A DNA stretch of 41,500 nt, taken from assembly GCF_014656415.1 (NCBI RefSeq), contig NZ_BNCJ01000025.1:1-41500 (forward strand). Reading direction: 5' to 3'. Source of the stretch: Seohaeicola zhoushanensis (GTDB taxonomy: Bacteria > Pseudomonadota > Alphaproteobacteria > Rhodobacterales > Rhodobacteraceae). The position numbers and the translations under genes were made by a program. Below are positions 17,761 through 25,841 of the stretch, one piece after another. Below the pieces are notes generated by a model. The model saw only the letters and a program-made list of their open reading frames with translations. It was not told the DNA's origin and ran no database searches. How positions within the stretch are numbered: the stretch's first letter is position 1; each line of letters begins with the position of its first letter.

Positions 17761-19446
17761 TCAGCCAAGCAGCCTTCTTGCGATCACCTGCGCCTGGATC
17801 TCGGCGGCACCCTCGAAGATGTTGAGGATGCGGGCATCGCAGAGCACGCGCGAGATCTTGTATTCCAGCGCGAAGCCGTTGCCGCCGTGGATCTGCAGCC
17901 CGTTGTCCGCCGCCGCCCAGGCAACACGGGCGCCCAGCAGCTTGGCCATGCCGGCCTCGAGGTCGCAGCGCCGCCCGTGGTCCTTCTCCCAGGCCGAGAA
18001 ATAGGTGAGCTGGCGGGCGATCATGATCTCGACCGCCATCATGGCGAGCTTGCCTGCGACGCGCGGGAAGGCGATCAGCGGCTTGCCGAACTGCTTGCGG
18101 TCCTGGGCGTATTGCAGCGCGATGTCGAGCGCCGACTGCGCCACGCCGATGGCGCGGGCGGCGGTCTGGATGCGGGCGGATTCGAACGTCTCCATCAGCT
18201 GCTTGAAGCCGCGGCCCTCGACGCCGCCCAGCAGGTTCTCGCCCTTGACCTTGAAGTTGTCGAAGCCGAGCTCGTATTCCTTCATGCCGCGATAGCCCAG
18301 CACCTCGATCTCGCCGCCGGTCATGCCCTCGGTCGGGAAGGGCTCGGCATCGGTGCCGGGGATCTTCTCGGCCAGGAACATCGACAGGCCGCGGTGGTCG
18401 GTGGTGTTGGGATCGGTGCGCGCCAGCAGCGTCATCACATGGGTGCGCGCGGCATGGGTGATCCAGGTCTTGTTGCCGGTGACGCGATAGTCCTCGCCCT
18501 CCTTCACAGCGCGGGTGCGCAGGCTGCCGAGGTCGGAGCCGGTGTTGGGCTCGGTGAAGACGGCGGTGGGCAGGATCTCGCCGCTGGCGATCTTCGGCAG
18601 CCACTGCGATTTCTGCTCGTCGGTGCCGCCGCAGAGGATCAGCTCGGCCGCGATCTCGGAGCGGGTGCCCAGCGAGCCGACGCCGATATAGCCGCGCGAG
18701 AGCTCTTCCGAGACGACCACCATCGAGGCCTTGGACAGGCCGAAACCGCCGAGGTTCTCGGGGATGGTCAGACCGAAGACACCCATCCCGGCCAGCTCGT
18801 CGATCACCTCCATCGGGATCAGCTCGTCCTTGAGGTGCCACTCATGCGCCACCGGCTCGATCTTCTCGACCACGTAGCGGCGGAACTGGTCGCGGATCAT
18901 CTCGAGTTCTTCCTCGAGGCCCGAGGCGCCGAAGGTGATGGTGCCCGACTGCTGCTGCAGCAACTCGGCCAGCCGCATCCGCGCGGCCTGGCTGTTGCCG
19001 TTGGCGATCAGCGACTGGACATCCGGCGCCGCCATGCCGGCCAGCGCCCCGGCGTCAAGCCCGAGATCCTGCGGGCGCACGATCTCGCCCTGGCTCATCG
19101 GGATGCCGCCGAGGATCTGGGCGAGGTATTCACCAAAAGCGATCTGGTGGATCAGCTGCTCGATCTCGCCGAACCTGCCCTCGGCGTCGAGCTTCTCGGC
19201 CCAGCGCTGCATCTGACGCAGGCTCTCGGCATAGGTGGCGAGCCACGACAGCGCGTGGGCGGCGGCCTGGTTCGCCTCGATCAGCGCCGCCGAGATCTTG
19301 CCGCCTTCGCTGACCATCGCGCGCACCGAGGCCAGCGCGGCATCGAAGACCTCTCCGACAGGCGCAAGCGCAGCGCCGGTCAGCGTCAGGAGATCGGGCA
19401 GGTGAACGGTCGGTTGCACAGTGCTGTCCTGGCCATCGTGGGGCAT
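17761..19446 (-). CDS. mcd: (2S)-methylsuccinyl-CoA dehydrogenase, ethylmalonyl-CoA pathway
   Basis: The 561-residue acyl-CoA dehydrogenase has an N-terminal extension of about 160 residues before the usual fold, the size (about 60 kDa) and layout of Mcd. It oxidises (2S)-methylsuccinyl-CoA to mesaconyl-CoA with FAD, a step of the ethylmalonyl-CoA route for acetyl-CoA assimilation. Landmarks are FTEPNTGSDLGSLRTRA and GNKTWITHAARTHVMTLLAR in the middle domain and QIHGGNGFALEYKISRVLCD with EGAAEIQAQVIARRL at the C-terminus. ATG 19446 follows GGAG on the minus strand and removes an atypical leader from the longer open frame. The family call is certain; the Mcd subtype rests on recalled similarity and the extension. 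Confidence 0.85.
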   Translation of the reverse strand: MPHDGQDSTVQPTVHLPDLLTLTGAALAPVGEVFDAALASVRAMVSEGGKISAALIEANQAAAHALSWLATYAESLRQMQRWAEKLDAEGRFGEIEQLIHQIAFGEYLAQILGGIPMSQGEIVRPQDLGLDAGALAGMAAPDVQSLIANGNSQAARMRLAELLQQQSGTITFGASGLEEELEMIRDQFRRYVVEKIEPVAHEWHLKDELIPMEVIDELAGMGVFGLTIPENLGGFGLSKASMVVVSEELSRGYIGVGSLGTRSEIAAELILCGGTDEQKSQWLPKIASGEILPTAVFTEPNTGSDLGSLRTRAVKEGEDYRVTGNKTWITHAARTHVMTLLARTDPNTTDHRGLSMFLAEKIPGTDAEPFPTEGMTGGEIEVLGYRGMKEYELGFDNFKVKGENLLGGVEGRGFKQLMETFESARIQTAARAIGVAQSALDIALQYAQDRKQFGKPLIAFPRVAGKLAMMAVEIMIARQLTYFSAWEKDHGRRCDLEAGMAKLLGARVAWAAADNGLQIHGGNGFALEYKISRVLCDARILNIFEGAAEIQAQVIARRLLG

Positions 19447-19541
19447 GAATCGGCTCCTTTCCGGGTGTCGCCCGGTCCTAGTCATTTCGCAGGTGCAGCG
19501 CAACAAAAATACCGCATCGCAGCGCACCGGGTTCTATTCTT

Positions 19542-19558
19542 GCGCAAATCTTTTGCGC
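19542..19558. promoter_or_regulatory. Inverted repeat GCGCAAA/TTTGCGC between mcd and the TSUP gene
   Basis: GCGCAAA (19542-19548) and TTTGCGC (19552-19558) flank TCT in the divergent region, 96 nt upstream of mcd. The half-site resembles the TTTGCAAA-type sites read by RamB/PccR-family short-chain acyl-CoA regulators, which would suit mcd. This link is inference. Confidence 0.4.
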
Positions 19559-19637
19559 GGGCGGGGCGCGCGGCCTTCGGCGGGGCGGGGTGCGCTTTGC
19601 CGTTCCGGTCGCGCGGCAAACCCGCTACGAGGGGCGC

Positions 19638-20405
19638 ATGAACACGCTGATCCCCTTCCTCGACGCCGATCAACTGGTCCTTGCGCTCGCCATCGCGGGC
19701 CTTGCCGGGCTGGTCAAGGGCATGGTCGGTTTCGCCATGCCGATGATCATGGTGTCGGGGCTTGGCACCTTCCTGCCACCCGAGATCGCGCTGGCCGGTC
19801 TGATCATCCCGACGCTGACCACCAACGGGATGCAGGCGCTGCGCCAGGGGGCAAGGGCGGCGCTCGCCTCGATCCATCGCTTCCGCGTCTTCCTCGGCGT
19901 CGGGCTGGTGATGCTGCTGCTCAGCGCGCAGCTGGTGCGGATGCTGCACCCCTCGACCTTCCTGCTGGCGCTGGGCGCCTCGGTGACCACCTTCGCAATC
20001 GTGCAGCTGCTTGGCCTGCGGCTGCGCCTCTCCGGCGCCAGCGCGAGGGTCGAAGCCGCCTTCGGCGCGGTGGCGGGCTTCATCGGCGGGCTATCGGGGG
20101 TCTGGGGGCCGCCGACGGTGATGTATCTGACCGCCCTCGACACGCCCAAGGGCGAACAGCTGCGGGTGCAGGGCGTGATCTACGGCCTCGGCGCGGTGGC
20201 GCTGCTGGGGGCGCATCTCACCTCCGGCGTGATGCGGGCCGAGACGCTGCCCTTCTCGGTGCTGCTGGTGGCGCCGGCGGTGCTCGGCATGTGGATCGGC
20301 GGGCGTTTCGTCGATCGCGTCGACCAGGCGACCTTCCGCAAGGCGACACTGGCGGTGCTGCTGATCGCGGGCGCCAACCTGGTGCGGCGGGGGCTCGCCG
20401 GCTGA
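19638..20405 (+). CDS. TSUP (TauE/SafE) family membrane permease
   Basis: The 255-residue inner-membrane protein has about eight hydrophobic segments and the TSUP pattern of two related halves: AGLAGLVKGMVGFAMPMIMV near residues 17-36 and GAVAGFIGGLSGVWGPPTVM near 145-164. TSUP proteins export or import sulfite, sulfonates and small organic anions; the substrate cannot be read. ATG 19638 has GAGGGG 7 nt upstream. It is divergent from mcd, sharing a 190-bp promoter region, and ends directly against the IS110 relic. Confidence 0.88.
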   Translation: MNTLIPFLDADQLVLALAIAGLAGLVKGMVGFAMPMIMVSGLGTFLPPEIALAGLIIPTLTTNGMQALRQGARAALASIHRFRVFLGVGLVMLLLSAQLVRMLHPSTFLLALGASVTTFAIVQLLGLRLRLSGASARVEAAFGAVAGFIGGLSGVWGPPTVMYLTALDTPKGEQLRVQGVIYGLGAVALLGAHLTSGVMRAETLPFSVLLVAPAVLGMWIGGRFVDRVDQATFRKATLAVLLIAGANLVRRGLAG

Positions 20406-20406
20406 A

Positions 20407-20530
20407 ACGGGCATGAACGGCCGGCAGAAGCCGCGCGTCCCCGCCGGATGGATGAGAAACGTCGATCCAGCCCTTGGAGATATCGACGCCAACACAGATG
20501 ATGGTCCTGCCCCTGTCTGCGGGGTCTGGG
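20407..20530 (-). pseudogene. N-terminal fragment of an IS110-family transposase
   Basis: The minus strand encodes IICVGVDISKGWIDVSHPSG (about 20444-20506), the start of the RuvC-like DEDD domain of IS110-family transposases (VGxDxSKxxxDV with the first catalytic Asp). After about 30 residues it runs into the TSUP gene stop, so the rest of the transposase is gone. No start codon with a ribosome site is evident. It is a relic, not an active element. Confidence 0.7.
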
Positions 20531-20569
20531 TCACGCAGCGCCTTGCATTTGTTCAGGCTGACAAAGCAG

Positions 20570-20637
20570 CTGCGGGTGGGTCCCAGTCCGGAGCTCAGGC
20601 TTGGAGGCCTCGGGGGAGGTCGGGACACCACCCGCAG
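20570..20637 (-). mobile_element. Left-end remnant of the IS110 element with a long hairpin
   Basis: CTGCGGGTGGGTCCC (20570-20584) pairs with GGGACACCACCCGCAG (20622-20637) through 15 bp with one bulged A. The 37-nt interior is itself able to fold. It lies upstream of the transposase fragment on its strand, where IS110-group elements carry their non-coding left end and bridge RNA. That identity is inferred from position and structure. Confidence 0.5.
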
Positions 20638-20690
20638 ATCAACAATAGCACAGGCCGGAATAGACAGGCGGGTGTCGACCGAAGGGATAC

Positions 20691-20705
20691 GGGGGCAGCG
20701 CCCCC
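20691..20705. repeat. Isolated GGGGGCAGCGCCCCC palindrome
   Basis: This is the same 15-nt palindrome as in hairpin repeat copy A (1395-1409), here without the AT-rich half. It adjoins the IS110 relic and precedes the secE promoter. Confidence 0.6.
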
Positions 20706-20719
20706 CAACCTCTGCGGCC

Positions 20720-20748
20720 TTGAACAAGCGCGCGCTTGGGTCTATGTG
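20720..20748 (+). promoter_or_regulatory. Candidate secE promoter
   Basis: TTGAAC (20720-20725), a 17-nt spacer and TATGTG (20743-20748) would give a short leader of about 28 nt before secE. It lies downstream of the IS110 relic, so secE would not depend on anything upstream of the insertion. Confidence 0.5.
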
Positions 20749-20782
20749 CGGCGGGAACCGCATATCAGAAGGGCCCCGATAC

Positions 20783-20977
20783 ATGGCCACCAGCCCGTTC
20801 AAGTTCGTCAACGAGGTGCGCAGCGAGATCTCGAAGGTGGTCTGGCCGACCCGCCGCGAGGTCATGCTGACCACGGTCATGGTCTTTGTCATGGCGACCC
20901 TGACCGCGATCTTCTTTGCCCTGGTCGACGTGCTGATCCGCTTCGGCCTGCAAGGCATCCTCGGCGCCTTCGGCTGA
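20783..20977 (+). CDS. secE: Preprotein translocase subunit SecE
   Basis: The 64-residue single-span SecE clamps SecY in the SecYEG translocon. The conserved cytoplasmic helix EVRSEISKVVWPTRREV at about 11-27 and one membrane helix (LTTVMVFVMATLTAIFFALV) are visible. The short form is normal for alphaproteobacteria. It is followed by nusG after 208 bp, a pairing conserved in most bacteria. Confidence 0.96.
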   Translation: MATSPFKFVNEVRSEISKVVWPTRREVMLTTVMVFVMATLTAIFFALVDVLIRFGLQGILGAFG

Positions 20978-21185
20978 CGCCGGCGCGGGGGGCAGCCTTG
21001 CCCTTCGGCCTTGATAATCGGTCGCCGGGCGTTTAGTCAGCGGCTGTTTTCGGTCCCTGGCGTGCGGCGATTCGCGTTGCGCGCCGGTTTGGTATTCCGC
21101 AAACGCCGGCCCGAGCGGTGCGGCAGAGGAACATGCAACGGCCCTCCGTGCTGGAGGCCCGCAAAAGACAAGGACGGCACAGGCG

Positions 21186-21719
21186 ATGGCGAAACGGTGG
21201 TACTCGGTCAGCGTTCTCTCGAACTTCGAGAAGAAGATTGCCGAACAGATCCGGACCTCGGTGGCCGAGAACAACCTCGGGGACGAGATCGACGAGGTGC
21301 TGGTCCCGACCGAAGAGGTCATCGAGATCCGCCGCGGCAAGAAGGTCACCACCGAGCGCCGCTTCATGCCGGGCTACGTGCTGGTCCACATGGAAATGAG
21401 CGACAAGGGCTTTCATCTGATAAGCTCGATCAACCGGGTGACCGGCTTCCTCGGGCCCCAGGGCCGGCCGATGCCGATGCGCGATGCCGAGGTAAACGCG
21501 ATCCTGAACCGCGTGCAGGAAGGCGAGGAAGCCCCGCGCACCCTGATCCGCTTCGAGATCGGCGAGAAGGTCAAGGTCAACGACGGCCCGTTCGAGGACT
21601 TCGACGGCATGGTCGAGGAGGTCGACGAGGAGAACGAGCGCCTCAAGGTGACGGTCTCGATCTTCGGTCGCGAGACCCCGGTCGAGCTGGAATTCAGCCA
21701 GGTTTCCAAGCAGGGCTGA
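21186..21719 (+). CDS. nusG: Transcription termination/antitermination factor NusG
   Basis: The 177-residue factor bridges RNA polymerase and either Rho or the ribosome. The N-terminal NGN domain (about 1-115) starts [20 protein letters not shown] and includes [12 protein letters not shown]. The C-terminal KOW domain (about 125-177) has [21 protein letters not shown] possible own promoter, TTGATA (21011-21016), 17 nt and TAGTCA (21034-21039), lies in the 208-bp gap after secE. Length and sequence are standard. Confidence 0.97.
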   Translation: MAKRWYSVSVLSNFEKKIAEQIRTSVAENNLGDEIDEVLVPTEEVIEIRRGKKVTTERRFMPGYVLVHMEMSDKGFHLISSINRVTGFLGPQGRPMPMRDAEVNAILNRVQEGEEAPRTLIRFEIGEKVKVNDGPFEDFDGMVEEVDEENERLKVTVSIFGRETPVELEFSQVSKQG

Positions 21720-21723
21720 GACG

Positions 21724-22311
21724 ATGGGTGCCGCCGATCCCCGAATCGAGCGGTACCTCTCCAAGGAACGACCCTGGCGCGACGAGATGGTCGCGTTGCG
21801 CCGGATCCTCCTCTCCGAGGAATTGACCGAAACACTGAAATGGCGCTCGCCCTGCTACCGGGCGCATGAGGCGAACATCCTGATGATGGATGCGCTGAGC
21901 GATGCGGCATTCCTCTCCTTCTTCAAGGGCGTGCTGCTCGACGACCCCGAGGGGCGGCTCGCGCCGCCGGGGCCCAATTCGCGCTCGGCGCGGTATTTCA
22001 AGTTTACGAGCCTTGAAGAAATCGCCGCCGCCGAGCAGGCGATCCGCGGGTTTGTCCGGCAGGCCATCGAGAACGAGAAGAGCGGCCTCAAGGTCGATCT
22101 TCCCGATGACGATTTCGACCTGCCCGAGGAACTGGCCGAGGCGCTGGCCGGGGACGCGGAGCTGGCCGAGGCCTTCGACGCCCTGACACCGGGCCGCAGG
22201 CGCGGCTGGGTCATCCATATCTCGGGCGCCAAGCAGGCGGCGACCCGCCTCTCCCGCATCGACAAGGCACGGCCGGCGATCCTTGCCGGCAAGGGGATGC
22301 ACGACCGTTAG
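21724..22311 (+). CDS. DUF1801/OmdA (YdeI-like) domain protein
   Basis: The 195-residue cytosolic protein has an N-terminal DUF1801-like part (about 15-110: RDEMVALRRILLSEELTETL with KWRSPCYR) and a C-terminal YdeI/OmpD-associated (OmdA) tail LTPGRRRGWVIHISGAKQAA plus TRLSRIDKARPAIL. Proteins of this type are widespread; relatives have been tied to antimicrobial-peptide resistance, but the biochemical role is unknown. ATG 21724 is 4 bp after the nusG stop, so it is likely co-transcribed with nusG. It is not part of the canonical nusG-rplK arrangement. Confidence 0.8.
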   Translation: MGAADPRIERYLSKERPWRDEMVALRRILLSEELTETLKWRSPCYRAHEANILMMDALSDAAFLSFFKGVLLDDPEGRLAPPGPNSRSARYFKFTSLEEIAAAEQAIRGFVRQAIENEKSGLKVDLPDDDFDLPEELAEALAGDAELAEAFDALTPGRRRGWVIHISGAKQAATRLSRIDKARPAILAGKGMHDR

Positions 22312-22314
22312 GGC

Positions 22315-22343
22315 TTGCACACAGGACAGGCCCGGTGTATGCG
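22315..22343 (+). promoter_or_regulatory. Candidate rplK promoter
   Basis: TTGCAC (22315-22320), a 17-nt spacer and TATGCG (22338-22343) would start transcription near 22350, just before the L1-type leader structure. Confidence 0.45.
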
Positions 22344-22371
22344 CCGCCCCTGTCGCGTATTGCGGCAATCC

Positions 22372-22414
22372 ATGTGGGAGGCGAATCCGCCGCGGCGGAC
22401 GGACCGGACCACAT
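22372..22414 (+). promoter_or_regulatory. Candidate L1-binding leader of the rplKA mRNA
   Basis: ATGTGG (22372-22377) pairs with CCACAT (22409-22414). GGAGG directly follows the 5' arm, and an inner hairpin TCCGCC/GGCGGA lies at 22386-22399. This is the layout of the L1 site in the rplK leader, where excess L1 represses the L11-L1 operon. The structure is seen; function is inferred. Confidence 0.6.
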
Positions 22415-22467
22415 CAACATGCAGTCGAAGGGGCGCGCCCCGACGGCGTTGGGAAAGGAGAAGGCCA

Positions 22468-22893
22468 ATGGCCAAGAAACTCGTGGGCTCGCTGAAGCTC
22501 CAGGTGCCCGCAGGCAAGGCGAACCCGTCGCCGCCGGTCGGTCCGGCACTGGGTCAGCGCGGCATCAACATCATGGAATTCTGCAAGGCGTTCAACGCGC
22601 GCACTGCAGACATGGAAGTCGGCGCACCTTGCCCGACCGTCATCAGCTACTACCAGGACAAGTCCTTCACGATGGAAATCAAGACGCCGCCGGCGTCGTA
22701 TTTCCTGAAGAAGGCTGCCGGCCTGCAGTCGGGTTCGAAGACCCCGGGCCGCGCCGTCGCCGGATCGGTGACCGTTGCGCAGGTCAAGGAGATCGCCGAA
22801 GCGAAGATGAAGGACCTGAACGCCAACTCCGTCGAGGCGGCGATGCAGATCATCCTGGGCTCCGCCCGCTCCATGGGCATCGAGGTGAAGTAA
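22468..22893 (+). CDS. rplK: 50S ribosomal protein L11
   Basis: The 141-residue protein of the GTPase-associated centre is complete: N-terminal [20 protein letters not shown] and [19 protein letters not shown], and the C-terminal rRNA-binding domain ([20 protein letters not shown]). GGAAAGGAG lies 7-8 nt before ATG 22468. It is followed by rplA after 1 bp, so the pair is coupled and probably controlled by L1 at the upstream leader. Confidence 0.98.
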   Translation: MAKKLVGSLKLQVPAGKANPSPPVGPALGQRGINIMEFCKAFNARTADMEVGAPCPTVISYYQDKSFTMEIKTPPASYFLKKAAGLQSGSKTPGRAVAGSVTVAQVKEIAEAKMKDLNANSVEAAMQIILGSARSMGIEVK

Positions 22894-22894
22894 G

Positions 22895-23593
22895 ATGGCA
22901 AAGCTTGGAAAACGCATCCGCGCTGCGCGTGAAAACTTCGAAGGCAAGGCCGCTCTCTCGGTCGAGGACGCCGTTGCCCTGATCAAGGCCAATGCCTCGG
23001 CCAAGTTCGACGAGACCGTCGAGCTCGCCGTGAACCTCGGCGTCGACCCGCGCCACGCCGACCAGATGGTCCGCGGCGTTGTCGGGCTGCCGAACGGCAC
23101 CGGCAAGACCGTGCGCGTCGCGGTCTTCGCCCGTGGCGTGAAGGCGGATGAGGCCACCGCGGCTGGGGCCGACATCGTTGGCGCCGAAGACCTGATGGAA
23201 ACCATCCAGTCCGGCAAGATCGAGTTCGACCGCTGCATCGCGACCCCGGACATGATGCCGATCGTCGGCCGCCTGGGCAAGATCCTCGGCCCCCGCAACC
23301 TGATGCCGAACCCGAAGGTCGGCACGGTGACCATGGACGTGGGCAACGCCGTCAAGGCGGCCAAGGGCGGTGAAGTGCAGTTCAAGGTCGAGAAGGCCGG
23401 GATCGTGCACGGCGGCGTCGGCAAGGCCTCGTTCGACGACAAGGCCCTGGCCGAGAACATCCGCGCCTTCGTTGGCGCCGTTGCCCGCGCCAAGCCGGCC
23501 GGAGCCAAGGGCACCTACCTCAAGAAGGTGTCGGTCAGCTCGACCATGGGCCCGGGCGTCAGCATCGACGTGGCGAGCGCCACCACCGAATAA
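22895..23593 (+). CDS. rplA: 50S ribosomal protein L1
   Basis: The 232-residue L1 stalk protein is also the likely autogenous repressor of rplKA. Conserved blocks are [40 protein letters not shown] and KVGTVT. Length is standard. A strong intrinsic terminator follows 24 bp later, so rplKA forms a unit apart from rplJL here. Confidence 0.98.
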   Translation: MAKLGKRIRAARENFEGKAALSVEDAVALIKANASAKFDETVELAVNLGVDPRHADQMVRGVVGLPNGTGKTVRVAVFARGVKADEATAAGADIVGAEDLMETIQSGKIEFDRCIATPDMMPIVGRLGKILGPRNLMPNPKVGTVTMDVGNAVKAAKGGEVQFKVEKAGIVHGGVGKASFDDKALAENIRAFVGAVARAKPAGAKGTYLKKVSVSSTMGPGVSIDVASATTE

Positions 23594-23617
23594 GTCCGGT
23601 CCCGACCGGATTGCAGA

Positions 23618-23643
23618 GGGCGGAGCTTCGGCTCCGCCCTTTT
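23618..23643 (+). terminator. Intrinsic terminator after rplA
   Basis: GGGCGGAGC (23618-23626) and GCTCCGCCC (23631-23639) flank a TTCG tetraloop, followed by TTTT. It lies between rplA and the convergent YkgJ-like gene. Confidence 0.9.
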
Positions 23644-23654
23644 GCGTTCGCAGG

Positions 23655-24404
23655 TCAGATCGAGTCGGCGAAGTCCTCGCAGGTGAGGCGCAGCTCGCGC
23701 GGGGCGTGGCGCGCGGTGGCGAGCGCGGCTTCGGCCGTCGCGCCGGCGGTGGCGGCGCAGGCGAGGCGGTCGAGGCTGTAGGTGGCAAGGTTGCGCCGGC
23801 CCCGCAGGATCTCGCGCGACAGGGCCAGCAGCGCGAGGTAGTCGATATGGCTGCCGATGGTGCCCGAGCCCTCGGCATCGCCGCCTTCGGCGTTCTCGCG
23901 GCAGGCATCGGCGTCGGTCGAGATGAAGCTGCGGCAGATCATCGGCCGGGCGTCGTAGGCGCGGCAGTTGCGCGTTGCGGGATCGAGCGCGGCGCAGGCA
24001 TTGGGGTGCCAGCTGCCGCCATCGGGCTGGCCAGCCAGGGCTGAGAGCGCCGCGTGCAGGCCAAGCGCCTCGGCCTCGGTGATGAGGCCGCCGTCGCCTT
24101 CGAGGAAGATGCAGCACCAGGCGCAGCCCGACCGGCAGGCGATATCGCGGGTGAGGGCAGGGGAGGCGGCGGTGATCTCGGCAGTGACCTCGTCGGCCAA
24201 GGCGCGGGCGGTGGCGCCCGAGGCGAGGGTGTCGGCGACGGCCTCGGGCGTTTGGCCAGCCTGCTCGGCCCGCGCGAGGTATCCGGCCAGCAGGGCGCGC
24301 GCGCGGGCCGTGACGCCATATCCGAAGGCCGGGATGGTGGCGCGGGCGAGGCGGGCGTTCAGCAGGCGGAAGCTGACCGGCGCGGCGGGGGGCTTGGAGG
24401 GCAT
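23655..24404 (-). CDS. YkgJ-like CxxCC zinc/iron-chelating domain protein
   Basis: The 249-residue protein has a central cysteine cluster CRSGCAWCC (about residues 90-98) and a second set in NCRAYDARPMICRSF (about 145-159), the YkgJ/CxxCxxCC family pattern thought to bind a metal. An N-terminal helical part of about 85 residues precedes it. Function in this family is not settled. It runs antisense to the ribosomal genes on both sides and converges on the rplA terminator, separating rplKA from rplJL. No stronger assignment is possible. Confidence 0.8.
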   Translation of the reverse strand: MPSKPPAAPVSFRLLNARLARATIPAFGYGVTARARALLAGYLARAEQAGQTPEAVADTLASGATARALADEVTAEITAASPALTRDIACRSGCAWCCIFLEGDGGLITEAEALGLHAALSALAGQPDGGSWHPNACAALDPATRNCRAYDARPMICRSFISTDADACRENAEGGDAEGSGTIGSHIDYLALLALSREILRGRRNLATYSLDRLACAATAGATAEAALATARHAPRELRLTCEDFADSI

Positions 24405-24503
24405 GGGACGTCTCGCGGGCGGTTGGCGGCTGGGGGTCTTCTAGGGGATTGCGGGGCTGCCGGGCAATCTGTCATGCGATCCGGCGGGCCTCTGCTTTTG
24501 CTC

Positions 24504-24532
24504 TTCACAAGTCCGGCAAAACAGCCTAGAGA
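24504..24532 (+). promoter_or_regulatory. Candidate rplJL promoter
   Basis: TTCACA (24504-24509), a 17-nt spacer and TAGAGA (24527-24532) would give a leader of about 220 nt. The DNA between the YkgJ-like start (24404) and this point shows nothing else. Confidence 0.4.
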
Positions 24533-24675
24533 CACCGCTCGTCAGGCAGGCCGAGATTCGGCCGGTCTGGCGTTTCGTCCGAGACGGCGGGTGGCGCAAG
24601 CCATAATTCCTGCCCGAGACGGGAAATGAACAATACTTTCCGGGGAGCTGTGCTCTCTCGGGCGTGATTGGGAAG

Positions 24676-24742
24676 GACCCGTGCGGACCCGATGTCGGGC
24701 CACGCTTGGCCCGGCTGAATTGAGCCGGAGGGTCACACCTCC
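24676..24742 (+). promoter_or_regulatory. Candidate L10-type leader structure of rplJL
   Basis: A closing stem GACCC (24676-24680)/GGGTC (24730-24734) surrounds two hairpins: CCCG/CGGG (24688-24699) with tetraloop ATGT, and CCGGCT/AGCCGG (24711-24728). GGAGG (24727-24731) could instead pair with CCTCC (24738-24742), giving exclusive folds just before the rplJ ribosome site. L10(L12)4 binds such leaders in many bacteria; binding here is inferred. Confidence 0.5.
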
Positions 24743-24760
24743 ATTACTTGGAGTAAGACT

Positions 24761-25276
24761 GTGGATAGAGCCCAGAAAGAGAAAGTGGTCGAGGAACTCG
24801 GCCAGATCTTCGAAAGCTCTGGCGTTGTCGTGGTTGCCCACTACACCGGTCTGACAGTTGCCCAGATGCAGGACCTTCGCGCACGTGCCCGTGCCGCGAA
24901 TGGCTCCGTGCGTGTTGCCAAGAACAGGCTCGCCAAGATCGCCCTCGAGGGAAAACCCTGCGCTTCCATCGCAGATCTCCTGACGGGCATGACCGTTCTC
25001 ACCTATTCCGAGGATCCTGTGGCTGCGGCCAAGGTTGCCGAGGACTTCGCCAAGACCACGGACAAGTTCGTGATCCTCGGCGGTGCAATGGGTGCGAACG
25101 CGTTGGACCGGGCCGGTGTCGAGGCCGTGTCGAAAATGCCGTCGCGCGAGGAGCTCATTGCTTCCATCGTCGGCTGCATCGGCGCGCCTGCTGCAAACAT
25201 CGCCGGTGCCATTGGCGCCCCTGCTTCGAACATCGCGTCCATCCTGTCCACCATCGAGGACAAGGCTGCCGCCTGA
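24761..25276 (+). CDS. rplJ: 50S ribosomal protein L10
   Basis: The 171-residue base of the L10-L7/L12 stalk starts at GTG 24761, with TTGGAGT 6-9 nt upstream; the protein begins [20 protein letters not shown], the standard N-terminus. The rRNA-binding domain includes [20 protein letters not shown] and [10 protein letters not shown]. The C-terminal helix that docks L7/L12 dimers is present. rplL follows after 73 bp, as in most bacteria. Confidence 0.97.
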   Translation: MDRAQKEKVVEELGQIFESSGVVVVAHYTGLTVAQMQDLRARARAANGSVRVAKNRLAKIALEGKPCASIADLLTGMTVLTYSEDPVAAAKVAEDFAKTTDKFVILGGAMGANALDRAGVEAVSKMPSREELIASIVGCIGAPAANIAGAIGAPASNIASILSTIEDKAAA

Positions 25277-25349
25277 GCACTGCATGACCGGCCCGTGGAT
25301 GATCCCGCGTCGCTGGAACACACACCTGTAAACGGAAAGAGCTTATAAA

Positions 25350-25724
<375 letters not shown>

Positions 25725-25748
25725 TTGGCTGGGGATACCCCGAATTCG

Positions 25749-25780
25749 ATCGGGCGTCGCGCAAGCGGCGCCCGATTTTC
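25749..25780 (+). terminator. Intrinsic terminator after rplL
   Basis: ATCGGGCG-T-CGC pairs with GCG-G-CGCCCGAT around GCAA (25749-25776), followed by TTT. It lies before the PAS-protein gene, so rpoBC needs its own promoter or readthrough. Confidence 0.85.
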
Positions 25781-25841
25781 GTTAAGGGGGCCGCAATCCT
25801 TTCCCGCTAGCACTGGTCCCGATGCGCAGCGGGGTCAGAAG

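Noticed and set aside
20400-20782. tRNA-Trp attachment-site duplication
   Set aside because: No copy of the tRNA 3' end was found near the secE side, and no integrase gene lies in the block.
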